Source of the DNA: RBG-16-64-13 sp963718375
Lineage (GTDB): Bacteria > Actinomycetota > Thermoleophilia > RBG-16-64-13
Direction: 5' to 3'
Length of the DNA stretch: 64,000 bases
Assembly: GCA_963718375.1 (NCBI GenBank)
Contig: CAVQZD010000005.1
Location: 124,001 to 188,000 of the forward strand
The notes beneath the pieces are model-generated. The model was given only the letters and a program-made list of their open reading frames with translations. It made no database searches and was not told the origin of the DNA. Every line of letters starts with the position of its first letter. The first letter of the stretch is position 1. Below are positions 10,290 to 19,378 of this stretch, piece after piece. The translations under genes and the position numbers were made by a program.

Positions 10290-11238
10290 GAGAAACCTCG
10301 ACCAGGTCGCTCCAGCACCCGTGGGTGGCAGGGTGGTATGCATCGGTGTATTCGACGGCGTCCACATAGGCCACCAGAGGATCGTTCGGGAGTCTGTTGC
10401 CGACGCGCTCGCTAACGGTGGCCGGCCCACGGCCGTGACCTTTGAGCCTCACCCGGATGAGGTACTCAGACCGGGTTCGGGGCCTGGGCTGCTGACCTTG
10501 CCCCACAGAAGGTCCGAACTCCTTCAAGAGCTGGGTGTCCAAGAGGTGGTCACAGTCGAGTTCGATCCTGAGTTTGCGCGCCTTCAGCCGGAGGCGTTTT
10601 GTCGTGCTGTGTTGTCATCCCGCTTGGGTGCCCGGACGGTCTATGTCGGTAAGAACTTCCGTTTTGGTCGAGCCGGTTCAGGCACTACGGACGACCTCAG
10701 CGCGTTTGGGCTGACTCACGGCTTCGAGGTCCACTCCGTAGGTCTGGTGACGGAGGGCGGGGAGCCGGTCTCGAGCACACGCATAAGGAATCTGCTGGCC
10801 GAAGGCAAGGTCGCGGAGGCGGCGGTCCTACTGGGTAGGCCTCACAGGCTCGAAGGTGTCGTGGTCCGCGGTGCCGGACGTGGTCGAGAGCTGGGGAGCC
10901 CAACGGCGAATCTACTCGTGCCTGACAACCTGGTGATACCGGCTTCTGGCGTCTACGCGACGCTTGCTACGGTTCAGGCCACCGGTGAGCGGCACGAGGC
11001 GGTGACGAGTATTGGCACCAACCCGACCTTCGCGGGCGCTGGAGCGACTCTCGTCGAGACGCTGATGATGGGGTATGAGGGCGACTTGTACGAGTCCGGG
11101 CTGGCGGTGGACTTCATTGCGCGACTACGTTCTCAGCGGGTGTTCGCCGATGCAGAGGCGCTGGCCGCGCAGATCCGCCAAGACGTCAAGGACGCGTTGA
11201 AGGTGCACGCGGCTTTGGGGGAGGCGTCGAACAGGTGA
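10279..11238 (+). CDS. ribF: Bifunctional riboflavin kinase / FMN adenylyltransferase
   Basis: Converts riboflavin to FMN and FMN to FAD. The 319-residue protein has an N-terminal nucleotidyltransferase domain with GVFDGVHIGHQ near residue 21 and SSTRIRNLL near 168, and a C-terminal riboflavin-kinase domain with GRGRELGSPTANL and TSIGTNPTF. It consumes the riboflavin made by the rib operon at 49.9 kb, although it is regulated separately, as the last gene of the rimP operon. The ATG overlaps the truB stop by 11 bp. Confidence 0.96.
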   Translation: MLGRRNLDQVAPAPVGGRVVCIGVFDGVHIGHQRIVRESVADALANGGRPTAVTFEPHPDEVLRPGSGPGLLTLPHRRSELLQELGVQEVVTVEFDPEFARLQPEAFCRAVLSSRLGARTVYVGKNFRFGRAGSGTTDDLSAFGLTHGFEVHSVGLVTEGGEPVSSTRIRNLLAEGKVAEAAVLLGRPHRLEGVVVRGAGRGRELGSPTANLLVPDNLVIPASGVYATLATVQATGERHEAVTSIGTNPTFAGAGATLVETLMMGYEGDLYESGLAVDFIARLRSQRVFADAEALAAQIRQDVKDALKVHAALGEASNR

Positions 11239-11264
11239 CACGGGGCCGATCGCGATGGTAGCCT
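11235..11264 (+). promoter_or_regulatory. Promoter of the L,D-transpeptidase gene
   Basis: GTGACA (11235-11240; five of six bases match TTGACA) is 18 nt from an extended -10 TGgTAGCCT (TAGCCT at 11259-11264). The -35 overlaps the ribF stop codon. Transcription would begin near 11271, about 20 nt before the gene. Confidence 0.5.
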
Positions 11265-11290
11265 GAGGCTCTGGCCGGAACGGGGGACTG

Positions 11291-12922
11291 ATGGGTCTTG
11301 ATAGCACGCAAGTGACAGAGCGGGCGCACCGGCTCAGGAGTCGGCGCTGGTTCGTGCTTGTCGTGGCCTTGGGCTCTCTGTTGATGGCGTGGACTCTGCC
11401 GGGTGCGACCCAGGCGCTCGCGCAGACCGAGTATGCCCAGCTTGACGGAGACACCGTCTATGAGACATCTTTGCGGATCTCGAGAGCGGGCTTCGATCCC
11501 GGCGTCCCCGCCGCCGTCATAGCCGGCGGTGAGGACGCTCTGGCGGCCGCACCGGCCGCCGTATTGGCGGCGGCCTACGGCGGGCCGCTGCTGCTGACTC
11601 CCTCGGGTACTCTTGATCCAAGTGTGAGCGAGGAGTTGCGGAGACTAAGTCCCGAGTGGATCTTTGTCGTAGGCAGAGAGCCATCCGTGGCAGCTGCGGT
11701 GGCGGGCATATTCACGGAGTTGGGGACGGCGGGGCGAGTAGTCATGCTCTGCGGCGAGGATGACGCCGAGACCGCACTCCTGATCGCGCGACAGGTCGGT
11801 GAGAGAACGGCCGGAGTGCCAGGTGTCGTGCTGCTATCCCAGGAGTACAGCATGTCAGATGTGGGTGCCGTCGTGGCCACCGCAGCCTTCGCTGCGGCCA
11901 AGTCGTGGCCGCTCATCTATGCGCCAGCCTCCGGCCCGCTACCTGAGGCGACACAAGAGATCCTGAGAGAGTTGGCCCCCTCGACGGTGGTCGAGGTGCA
12001 GACCACGGCCGAGGTCGAGCCCGGGGTGGAGACGGTTGTCCTGCAGGGCAAGGACCGGTATGAGGTGGCAGCCCGGCTGGCAGAGTACTCGGCCGGAGTC
12101 GGGCTCTCATACTCACACACCGTCGTACTGTGCGGCACTGATGGATTCAGTGGGCACGGCCTCGCAGTAGGCCCATACCTGGCACGCGTCCAAGGGATCG
12201 CGGTGCTCTCCGCGGCTGAAGAGGTACCGGCCGATACGGTGCGCTTGCTCGTAGGTCAGTCGGACAAGGTGGGCGTGATCGAGTTCTGCGGACCACAGGA
12301 GCGCGGGCGGGAACGAACGCTCTGGCTGGTGGATAACACAGGTCTGCCGGCAGACTTCGAGGACTTGACGCTGAAGCTGAGATCCAGGGGCGAGGCGGTG
12401 GTGTGGCTGGAGAACAGACTCGCCGAACTGTCATACTGGCCCGGCCCCGTGGATGGGGTGTTCGACAAGCAGACCCGGCAGGCACTGATAGCCTTCGAGA
12501 AATGGGAAGGACTGGCTAGGGACGGGGTGGTCGGCAAAGCGGTGTGGTGGAGGCTGTTGTCCTCAGGCAGGCCGACTCCACGATACGCGGAGCAGGGTAG
12601 GTGGGTGGAGGTGGACAAGGAGAGGCAGGTACTGCTCTATTGCGTGGACGGTGAGGTCGAGAAGACCATCGCGGTATCCACGGGCAGCAGTCGGGTAGGC
12701 ATAACCACACCCACGGGTACCTTTCAGATCACCCGCGAGAACACACGTGAGCGCCTCCGGTACAAGCCGCTGTATCTTGTGAACCACGGCTACTTGGCTA
12801 TCCACGGGTACACAAACGTGCCGACGTACGCCGCCAGTCATGGGTGTGTGCGGATGACCTGGGCTGACATGGACGAGTTCCATGGGCTGGTGCCGGTGGG
12901 CACCACCGTGCACATCTACTAG
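11291..12922 (+). CDS. Secreted L,D-transpeptidase with cell-wall-binding repeat 2 and peptidoglycan-binding domains
   Basis: Probable cell-wall enzyme making 3-3 cross-links or attaching proteins to peptidoglycan. A signal peptide (basic RLRSRRW, hydrophobic core, ATQALA cleavage site near residue 44) precedes three CWB2-like repeats at about 50-140, 147-245 and 250-335. A PG_binding_1 domain follows at about 358-422 (GPVDGVFDKQTRQALIAFEK), then a YkuD catalytic domain at 428-543 with HGYTNVPTYAASHGCVRM, the nucleophile being the cysteine of SHGC near 518. GGGGA lies upstream of the ATG. The gene has its own promoter. The exact wall ligand is unknown. Confidence 0.9.
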   Translation: MGLDSTQVTERAHRLRSRRWFVLVVALGSLLMAWTLPGATQALAQTEYAQLDGDTVYETSLRISRAGFDPGVPAAVIAGGEDALAAAPAAVLAAAYGGPLLLTPSGTLDPSVSEELRRLSPEWIFVVGREPSVAAAVAGIFTELGTAGRVVMLCGEDDAETALLIARQVGERTAGVPGVVLLSQEYSMSDVGAVVATAAFAAAKSWPLIYAPASGPLPEATQEILRELAPSTVVEVQTTAEVEPGVETVVLQGKDRYEVAARLAEYSAGVGLSYSHTVVLCGTDGFSGHGLAVGPYLARVQGIAVLSAAEEVPADTVRLLVGQSDKVGVIEFCGPQERGRERTLWLVDNTGLPADFEDLTLKLRSRGEAVVWLENRLAELSYWPGPVDGVFDKQTRQALIAFEKWEGLARDGVVGKAVWWRLLSSGRPTPRYAEQGRWVEVDKERQVLLYCVDGEVEKTIAVSTGSSRVGITTPTGTFQITRENTRERLRYKPLYLVNHGYLAIHGYTNVPTYAASHGCVRMTWADMDEFHGLVPVGTTVHIY

Positions 12923-12945
12923 CCGAAGCTACGCTGGTCTGCCTG

Positions 12946-12954
12946 TGCTAACCT
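12946..12954 (+). promoter_or_regulatory. Candidate extended -10 promoter of rpsO
   Basis: TGcTAACCT fits the extended -10 pattern seen elsewhere in the window. It would start transcription near 12961, directly before two strong hairpins, giving a leader of about 117 nt ahead of rpsO. No -35 is evident. Confidence 0.4.
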
Positions 12955-12966
12955 ACATCACCGACT

Positions 12967-13007
12967 CGGGCCCGTAGAGGCCCGTAAGGCGCCACACCGA
13001 GGGCGCC
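12967..13007 (+). promoter_or_regulatory. Tandem hairpins in the rpsO leader, possible S15 autoregulatory element
   Basis: CGGGCC (12967-12972) pairs with GGCCCG (12979-12984), and GGCGCC (12988-12993) pairs with GGCGCC (13002-13007). Both lie in the untranslated region before rpsO and neither is followed by a T-run, so they are not terminators. S15 represses its own mRNA in several bacterial groups through unrelated leader folds; that this is such a fold is inference. Confidence 0.45.
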
Positions 13008-13077
13008 GGCATTGAAACCTGTATCTCGGCTTTGACGAAAGGTCATTGCTGGGGACAAGGAGCCCAGGAGGCTATGC

Positions 13078-13344
13078 ATGCTGAGCAAGGATCGCAAGAC
13101 GGAGATCATCGATCGCTTCAAGAAACACGACGTGGACACGGGTTCGCCTGAGGTGCAGATAGGCATATTGAGCGAACGGATAACTGTCCTCACCGAGCAT
13201 CTGAAGACCCACTCCAAAGACCACCATTCACGGCGCGGCCTCTTGCAGATGGTCGGGCACAGGCGTCGCCTGCTCAACTACCTGCAACGCGAAGACGTAG
13301 AGCGCTACAGGGCTGTGGTCAAGGATCTTGGTTTGCGGAGGTAG
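13078..13344 (+). CDS. rpsO: 30S ribosomal protein S15
   Basis: Primary 16S rRNA-binding protein of the small-subunit platform. The 88-residue sequence is full length with the family motifs DTGSPEVQIGILSERI and HHSRRGLLQMVGHRRRLLNY. A perfect AGGAGG (13066-13071) sits 6 nt before the ATG. It is followed by pnp, the near-universal rpsO-pnp order, with a 90-bp gap holding the pnp leader. Confidence 0.97.
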   Translation: MLSKDRKTEIIDRFKKHDVDTGSPEVQIGILSERITVLTEHLKTHSKDHHSRRGLLQMVGHRRRLLNYLQREDVERYRAVVKDLGLRR

Positions 13345-13434
13345 GTGGCGGAGCACAATCGGTGCGAGGTAGCAGCGGAGTGATGAATAGACGGAAGGGG
13401 GACCCAGGGAGGTCTCCAGACGGGAGTTGAGACA

Positions 13435-15561
13435 GTGGCCGCAGAAGTGAAGACGACGCAAGTAACGGTAGGCGACAAGACGATCACCTTCGAGACAGGC
13501 AGACTGGCTAAGCAGGCCAGCGGAGCCGTGGTCGTCCGGTCGGGTGACACGATGGTGTTGGTGACGGCGGTCGTCGCCAGCAATGAACGCAATGTAGATT
13601 TCTTCCCGCTCACGGTAGACGTGGAGGCGGGAATGTATGCGGCAGGCAAGATCCCCGGTGGTTTCATCAAGCGGGAAGGTCGCGCGAGCGACCAAGCCAT
13701 ACTTAACGCCAGGTTGATCGACCGCCCGATAAGGCCCCTGTGGCCCAAAGGATTCAACAAAGAGACCCACATCGTCGCCACGGTACTGTCTGTGGACAAG
13801 AAGAACCCCTACGACGTGCTCGCGGTGTTGGGCGCGTCAGCGGCCCTCTCAATCTCACACGCGCCCTTCCGGGGGCCCGTCGGTGCGGTCAGGGTCGCAA
13901 AGGTAGACGGCTCGTGGGTCGTCAATCCTACCTACGAGGAGATCGATCGGAGCCCAGTGAACCTGGTCGTGGCCGGCACCGCTGATGCCATCGGCATGGT
14001 AGAAGCGGGCTGCGAGGAGGTCGACGAGTCCGAGGTCTTGGCCGGTCTGGAGATAGCTCACGAGGCCATCAAGAAGCAGGTGGAAGTCGTTCGCGCTTGG
14101 GCTGGCGAAGTGGGCAAGCCCAAGATGGAGTTCGAGGATAAGGCGCCCGATCGAGCTCTGATGGAAGCCGTCAAGACGCGCTTCGGCGCAGACATCGAGC
14201 AGGCCAGTTCTGTGACGGAGAAGCTTGACAGGTACGCGGCGCTCGCGGCTCTCAAGCAGGAAGTCGTCGCCCAACTAGCTCCGCAGGAAGACGGTGCTGA
14301 AGGCGCGGTGGACGCCGGTGCCGTAGCCAAGGCCTTCGACGAAGTGGAGAAGGAACTGGTGCGCAAGGTCATCGCTGTGGACAAGAAGCGTCCCGATGGC
14401 CGCGGAGTAGACGAGATCAGACCTCTGGACTGTGACGTTCGGATCGCTCCTCGCACCCACGGTTCTGGTCTGTTCACCAGGGGAGAGACTCAGGTGCTCA
14501 CCCTGCTGACGTTGGGTGCAGCTCGCGACGAGCAGCGCATCGACGGGCTGGACATCGAAGAGTCCAAACGCTTCATGCACCACTACAAGTTCCCGCCCTT
14601 CAGCGTGGGTGAGGCGGGCTTCATGAGGGGACCCGGGCGACGCGATATAGGCCACGGGGCGTTGGCCGAGCGGGCGCTGGTACAGGTCATCCCTGATGAG
14701 GAGGCGTTCCCCTACACCATCCGACTCGTCTCGGAGACACTGGAATCCAACGGCTCGAGCTCGATGGCGAGCGTGTGCGCGTCGACCTTGGCCCTGATGG
14801 ACGCAGGCGTGCCGATAGCGCGGCCGGTCGCCGGTATCGCCATGGGTCTCATCAAAGAGGGCGATGAGTACGTTGTGCTGACGGATATCGCCGGGGTCGA
14901 GGATCATCTGGGCGACATGGACTTCAAAGTCGCCGGCACCGACCAGGGCATCACGGCTCTGCAGATGGACATCAAGATCAAGGGCGTCACTTTCGAGATC
15001 ATGAAGGATGCGCTGGACCGGGCGCGCAGGGCCAGGCTCTTCATCCTCGACACGATCGCGCAGACACTGGCGGGGCCGAGGCCTGAACTATCCGACTTTG
15101 CACCCAGGATCGGCACGGTGCGGATCGATCCCGAGAAGATCGGGGCCGTCATCGGCAAGGGTGGTGAGACGATCCGGGGCATGGAGGCCGAGTTCGAGTG
15201 CACCGTGGATGTCGCTGAGGACGGACTGATCAAGGTGTTCGCGACCGACGGCAAGCTGGGTGACTCGTGCATGGAGCGCATCAGGATGTTGACGCGCGAG
15301 ACGGAGGTGGGTGACATCGTCGAAGGCCGAGTGGCGTCCACGACTTCGTTCGGCGCCTTCGTGACGCTGAAGCCTGGTACTGACGGACTCGTGCATATAT
15401 CGCGTCTTGCCGATCATCGCGTAGCGACTGTGGAGGAGGTCGTCAACCGAGGCGACCTGGTAAGAGTAGAGGTACTGGAAGTGCAGATGCAGGGGGGCAA
15501 AGAGAAGATAAGCCTGCGGCTCCTGGAGAACCTCTCTTCAAAGGAAGGCAGTGGCGACTGA
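13435..15561 (+). CDS. pnp: Polyribonucleotide nucleotidyltransferase (PNPase)
   Basis: 3'-5' phosphorolytic exoribonuclease for mRNA decay. The 708 residues hold two RNase PH domains (about 10-145 and 320-545, the second containing RTHGSGLFTRGETQ and GPGRRDIGHGALAERAL), a helical linker, a KH domain (VRIDPEKIGAVIGKGGETI near 560) and an S1 domain (GDIVEGRVASTTSFGAFV near 625). GTG start. The 3' end overlaps the M16 peptidase gene by 11 bp. It works alongside RNase J and RNase Y, both also encoded in this window. Confidence 0.97.
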   Translation: MAAEVKTTQVTVGDKTITFETGRLAKQASGAVVVRSGDTMVLVTAVVASNERNVDFFPLTVDVEAGMYAAGKIPGGFIKREGRASDQAILNARLIDRPIRPLWPKGFNKETHIVATVLSVDKKNPYDVLAVLGASAALSISHAPFRGPVGAVRVAKVDGSWVVNPTYEEIDRSPVNLVVAGTADAIGMVEAGCEEVDESEVLAGLEIAHEAIKKQVEVVRAWAGEVGKPKMEFEDKAPDRALMEAVKTRFGADIEQASSVTEKLDRYAALAALKQEVVAQLAPQEDGAEGAVDAGAVAKAFDEVEKELVRKVIAVDKKRPDGRGVDEIRPLDCDVRIAPRTHGSGLFTRGETQVLTLLTLGAARDEQRIDGLDIEESKRFMHHYKFPPFSVGEAGFMRGPGRRDIGHGALAERALVQVIPDEEAFPYTIRLVSETLESNGSSSMASVCASTLALMDAGVPIARPVAGIAMGLIKEGDEYVVLTDIAGVEDHLGDMDFKVAGTDQGITALQMDIKIKGVTFEIMKDALDRARRARLFILDTIAQTLAGPRPELSDFAPRIGTVRIDPEKIGAVIGKGGETIRGMEAEFECTVDVAEDGLIKVFATDGKLGDSCMERIRMLTRETEVGDIVEGRVASTTSFGAFVTLKPGTDGLVHISRLADHRVATVEEVVNRGDLVRVEVLEVQMQGGKEKISLRLLENLSSKEGSGD

Positions 15562-16840
15562 AGAGTATCGGGTCGATCGACTACCCACAGGCCAACGGCT
15601 GGTCACGGAGAAGCTTGATCATCTGAGATCAGTCTGCATGGGCTTCTGGATTCCGGCGGGGTCGCGGGACGAGCCCGCGCCCCTCGTCGGGACGACGCAC
15701 TTCATAGAGCATCTGCTGTTCAAGGGATCCTCTAGGTACACAGCTGAAGAGATCGCTCAGACCTTTGATGCGCTGGGCGGCGAGCTGAACGCCAGCACAT
15801 CTAGAGAGTATGTAGTCGTGTACGGGCGGTTCTTGGACGATCAATTGCCGGTCGCTCTGGACGTGATGACCGACATGCTCATCTCACCGAAGTTCACCGA
15901 CCTCGACCGCGAGCGAGAGGTGGTCCTGGAAGAGATAGCCATGGTCGAGGATTCTCCCCAGGACCTCATCCATGACGTCCTGGCTGAGGTGGTGCTCGAC
16001 GGCCACCCGCTAGCTCATCCCATACTCGGTACGCGAGAGAGCATCGCGGGAGCCTCTGAAGAAGAAATACGGGCCTACCATGAGCGGCTCTTTCGTTTTG
16101 ACAACATGGTCGTCGCCGCTGCCGGCAACGTCGATCACGACGCTTTGCGCGAGATGCTCGCGGAGAGGCCCGGGGGAGGCGCAAGTGGACTGAGCGCCAG
16201 AGAGGCGCAGGTGCCTACGCGTCATTGTGTCCGGCGGTTCGTGAGCAAGGAGACGGAGCAGATGCACGTGTGTCTGGGCGGCGTCGGTCTCGCCCGAGAC
16301 GACGAGCGGCGTTTCCAGCTCTCCGTCTTGGACAGTCTCTTTGGCGGTTCGCTGAGTTCTCGATTGTTTCAAGAGGTGAGAGAGAAGCGCGGGCTCGTGT
16401 ATAGCGTCTACTCCTTTTCCAGCCTTTATGAAGAGACCGGCATGAGCGGGATCTACTTCGGTTGTCGGCCCGAGCGAGTGGAGGCGGTCATGGAGACCGT
16501 GGGCCGGGAGTTGGTCAGGCTGGTAGAGGAGCCGGTGCCGGACGAGGAGCTGCTTCGGGCGAAAGAGCATCTGAAGGGCCGGATGATACTTGGGTTGGAG
16601 AGCACAGCCAGCCGCATGACTCGTTTGGGCAAAGGCGTCATCACGGATACTGAGATCCTGTCACTTGACGATCTGGCCACCCGTATCGACGCGGTCACCA
16701 GCGAGGAGATAATGAGCCTGGCCGGTGAGGTGTACCGCCCGGGGTCGTTGTCGGTTGTAGGTATCGGCAACGATCAGGATGCGTTCAACGCTGCCGTCCC
16801 TCAGGATTGCCTGGCCTCACTTGACCGGGGGGTGTCGTGA
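15551..16840 (+). CDS. M16 family zinc metallopeptidase (processing-peptidase type)
   Basis: A 429-residue insulinase-family peptidase. The inverted zinc motif HFIEH (HxxEH) is near residue 52, and the third ligand glutamate lies in EEIAMVEDSPQD about 75 residues later, so the catalytic half is intact. The C-terminal half carries the usual REKRGLVYSVYS segment. Bacterial homologues encoded after pnp are common in Gram-positives, with substrates not well established. No signal peptide is seen, so it is probably cytoplasmic. The GTG overlaps pnp by 11 bp. Confidence 0.9.
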   Translation: MATEEYRVDRLPTGQRLVTEKLDHLRSVCMGFWIPAGSRDEPAPLVGTTHFIEHLLFKGSSRYTAEEIAQTFDALGGELNASTSREYVVVYGRFLDDQLPVALDVMTDMLISPKFTDLDREREVVLEEIAMVEDSPQDLIHDVLAEVVLDGHPLAHPILGTRESIAGASEEEIRAYHERLFRFDNMVVAAAGNVDHDALREMLAERPGGGASGLSAREAQVPTRHCVRRFVSKETEQMHVCLGGVGLARDDERRFQLSVLDSLFGGSLSSRLFQEVREKRGLVYSVYSFSSLYEETGMSGIYFGCRPERVEAVMETVGRELVRLVEEPVPDEELLRAKEHLKGRMILGLESTASRMTRLGKGVITDTEILSLDDLATRIDAVTSEEIMSLAGEVYRPGSLSVVGIGNDQDAFNAAVPQDCLASLDRGVS

Positions 16841-17613
16841 TGGGCACGAAGCATGCACACGCTACCTCTGGACTTCGGGTCGCGGTCTCGGGGGCCCTGG
16901 GGCGTATGGGCAGCACCACGTGCAGGGCGGTCATAGATGACTCAGAGCTACTCTTGGCTGCGGCCATAGATCCTGTCTTTGCTGAAGCAGAGGAGGTCGG
17001 CGACACCTGGTCGACTGGCGGGGAGCAGGTGGCTTTTTCCAGTCTCGATGCGGCGGTCGCCAGCACGGAGATCGACGTCGTGGTCGACTTCAGCATCCCG
17101 GCCGTCGTCAAGGAAAACGTGAGGAAGTGTATCGAGCACCATCTGCCGGTGGTGGTAGGCACCACCGGGCTGAACGCAGCCGACCTAGCCGAGCTCGATA
17201 GAGAAGCGGCGGAGAAGTGCGTGCCCGTGCTGGTGGCTCCCAATTTTGCCATGGGCGCGGTGCTCATGATGCAGTTCGCCGAACAGGCGTCCAAGCACTT
17301 TGACGCTTGCGAGATCATCGAACTCCATCATGAAGCTAAGCTGGATTCGCCGTCAGGGACGGCGAGACTCACCGGCCTTCGCGTAGCGCAGGTCTGGAGA
17401 GATAGAGGCCTAGACAAGGAGGCACCTATACACAGTGTCCGCCTTCCAGGGCTGGTGGCTCACCAGGAAGTCATCTTCGGGGGAGTGGGAGAGACGCTGA
17501 CGATACGGCACGACTCGCTGTCGAGAGAGTCTTTCATGCCCGGGGTTCTCCTGGCAGTCAAGCGGGTGCGCACCCTTCAAGGACTCGTCGTGGGGCTGGA
17601 GAACATCCTATAG
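16840..17613 (+). CDS. dapB: 4-hydroxy-tetrahydrodipicolinate reductase
   Basis: Second committed step of the lysine/diaminopimelate pathway, NAD(P)H-dependent. Visible motifs: Rossmann GALGRMG near residue 15, VVVDFSIPA, VVGTTGL, NFAMGAVLMM, and the active-site signature ELHHEAKLDSPSGTA. Length (257 residues) is typical. The ATG at 16840 shares its A with the preceding TGA stop and has a G-run 7 nt upstream; a GTG one codon earlier is also possible. dapA, which often follows dapB and precedes rnj, is absent here. Confidence 0.95.
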   Translation: MGTKHAHATSGLRVAVSGALGRMGSTTCRAVIDDSELLLAAAIDPVFAEAEEVGDTWSTGGEQVAFSSLDAAVASTEIDVVVDFSIPAVVKENVRKCIEHHLPVVVGTTGLNAADLAELDREAAEKCVPVLVAPNFAMGAVLMMQFAEQASKHFDACEIIELHHEAKLDSPSGTARLTGLRVAQVWRDRGLDKEAPIHSVRLPGLVAHQEVIFGGVGETLTIRHDSLSRESFMPGVLLAVKRVRTLQGLVVGLENIL

Positions 17614-17700
17614 GAGCTGAGAAGGGTTCAGATCGGTCATCAGTCGGAGGTGATCCGCCTTAGGCGAAGGCCGAGAGCCCGGAGGTGCGAGACAAGATCC

Positions 17701-19362
17701 GTGAGTAAGCGAACGCTCAGAGTAATCCCACTCGGCGGGCTCGGGGCCATAGGCAAGAACATGTCCGTCCTGGAATACGACGGACGTCTCCTGGTGGTCG
17801 ACACGGGGCTCATGTTCCCCGACGACGATATGTTGGGTATCGACCTGGTCTTGCCTGACTTCTCTTATGTGGTCGAGAACAAGGAGCGCGTGCTTGGCAT
17901 CATGCTCACGCACGGGCACGAGGACCACATAGGAGCTCTCCCGTATCTTCTGAAGCAGATGGACGTGCCCGTCTACGGTACCAGGCTGACCTTGGCGCTT
18001 CTGAACGCGAAGCTGGGTGAGCACGGGCTGCAAGGCAAGGTGACTCTGAAAGAGGTCACCACGGAGACGCGGGTCGACCTCGGTCCCTTCAAGATCGAGT
18101 TCCTCGAGGTGTCGCATAGCATCCCCGACGGGGTCGGTATGGGCATCCATACACCGGTGGGCGTGGTAGTGCACACTGGGGACTTCAAGCTCGACCAGAC
18201 CCCCATCGACCTCAGGCCTACCGCGATGCAGAGGTTTGCGGAGCTCGGGAGGAAGGGCGTGCTGCTGTTGATGTCCGACAGCACCAATGCGGACAGCCCG
18301 GGATTCACCTTGCCGGAGAGGAGTATCGGGCAGCGCCTAGACAGCATATTCGCACTGGCGCCCGGCAGGATCATCGTGGCTTCGTTTGCAAGCCATATCC
18401 ACCGCATCCAACAGGTGATGGATACGGCTGCGCGACACGGGCGTTCCATGGCCATCATAGGCCGAAGTATGGTCAAGAACGTCAACATCGCCTCCAGCCT
18501 CGGCTACTTGGACGTTCCAGATGGGCTGCTCGTGCGGCCTCAGAATATCAGCGTGCTGCCGCCCGATCGCGTGACCGTCCTTTGCACGGGTAGTCAAGGA
18601 GAGCCTCTATCCGCGCTGGCGCGTATAGCCGGCCACGAGAATCCGGCCGTTGAGCTGATCAGGAGCGATACCGTCATCATCTCGGCCAGACCGGTGCCCG
18701 GCAACGAGACCAGCGTCAACAGGACCATAGACAGGTTGTTTGCGGCAGGCGCTCGCGTCATATACGAGTCCTCGGCGGGCGTCCACGTCTCAGGACATGC
18801 TGCCGCCGAAGAGCTCAAGGTGATGCTCAACCTGGTCAAACCCAAGTACTTCATGCCGATCCACGGAGAACATCGGCACCTCTACTTCCACGCTGAGCTT
18901 GCGCGGGCCACGGGGATGGCCGACGAGAACATCTTCATGATGGAGAATGGCGACATACTCGAACTTGGTGCCTCTGGGGCTTCGATCACGGGCAAGGTGC
19001 AAGCGGGCATGATCCTAGTCGACGGCTTCGCCATGGGTGACTTCCGCGATCTCGTCCTACGCGACCGGCGGCACTTGGCCAGCGACGGGCTGGTGATGGT
19101 CGTCGTCGCCCGGAGCGCGCAGGATGGGAAGGTGATGGGTGAGCCTGAGATCATCTTCAGGGGTATAGCGCACGCGGACGACCCCGAAGAACTCAGTGCA
19201 GCTGCCAAGAAGGTGGTCACGGAGTTGTTGGAGAGTGCTGAGCTGCGGCATATCGGGGACGTAGGGCTGGTGAAGAGCCGAGTCCATGATGTTCTGCAGA
19301 AGTACCTCAGGCAGGAGGCCAACAGAAGGCCTATGGTGCTGCCTGTGGTCGTCGAAGTCTAG
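17701..19362 (+). CDS. rnj: Ribonuclease J
   Basis: Metallo-beta-lactamase-fold endo- and 5'-3' exoribonuclease for mRNA turnover and rRNA maturation. Motifs: LTHGHEDHIGALPYLL (metal ligands), HTGDFKLDQTP, SFASHIHRIQQ and HVSGHAAAEELKVMLNLVKP of the beta-CASP region, plus the C-terminal domain. From the GTG at 17701 the product is 553 residues and begins SKRTLRVIPLGGLG like homologues. An upstream in-frame GTG at 17650 would add a non-conserved arginine-rich segment and has no usable ribosome site. Confidence 0.95.
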   Translation: MSKRTLRVIPLGGLGAIGKNMSVLEYDGRLLVVDTGLMFPDDDMLGIDLVLPDFSYVVENKERVLGIMLTHGHEDHIGALPYLLKQMDVPVYGTRLTLALLNAKLGEHGLQGKVTLKEVTTETRVDLGPFKIEFLEVSHSIPDGVGMGIHTPVGVVVHTGDFKLDQTPIDLRPTAMQRFAELGRKGVLLLMSDSTNADSPGFTLPERSIGQRLDSIFALAPGRIIVASFASHIHRIQQVMDTAARHGRSMAIIGRSMVKNVNIASSLGYLDVPDGLLVRPQNISVLPPDRVTVLCTGSQGEPLSALARIAGHENPAVELIRSDTVIISARPVPGNETSVNRTIDRLFAAGARVIYESSAGVHVSGHAAAEELKVMLNLVKPKYFMPIHGEHRHLYFHAELARATGMADENIFMMENGDILELGASGASITGKVQAGMILVDGFAMGDFRDLVLRDRRHLASDGLVMVVVARSAQDGKVMGEPEIIFRGIAHADDPEELSAAAKKVVTELLESAELRHIGDVGLVKSRVHDVLQKYLRQEANRRPMVLPVVVEV

Positions 19363-19378
19363 TAGCGCACGCATAGTC

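Noticed and set aside
13391..13430. Terminator or attenuator in the gap between rpsO and pnp
   Set aside because: The GGGGGACCC and GGAGGTCTCC words can fold weakly but leave no T-run, so I did not annotate it; an RNase III site in the pnp leader cannot be excluded.
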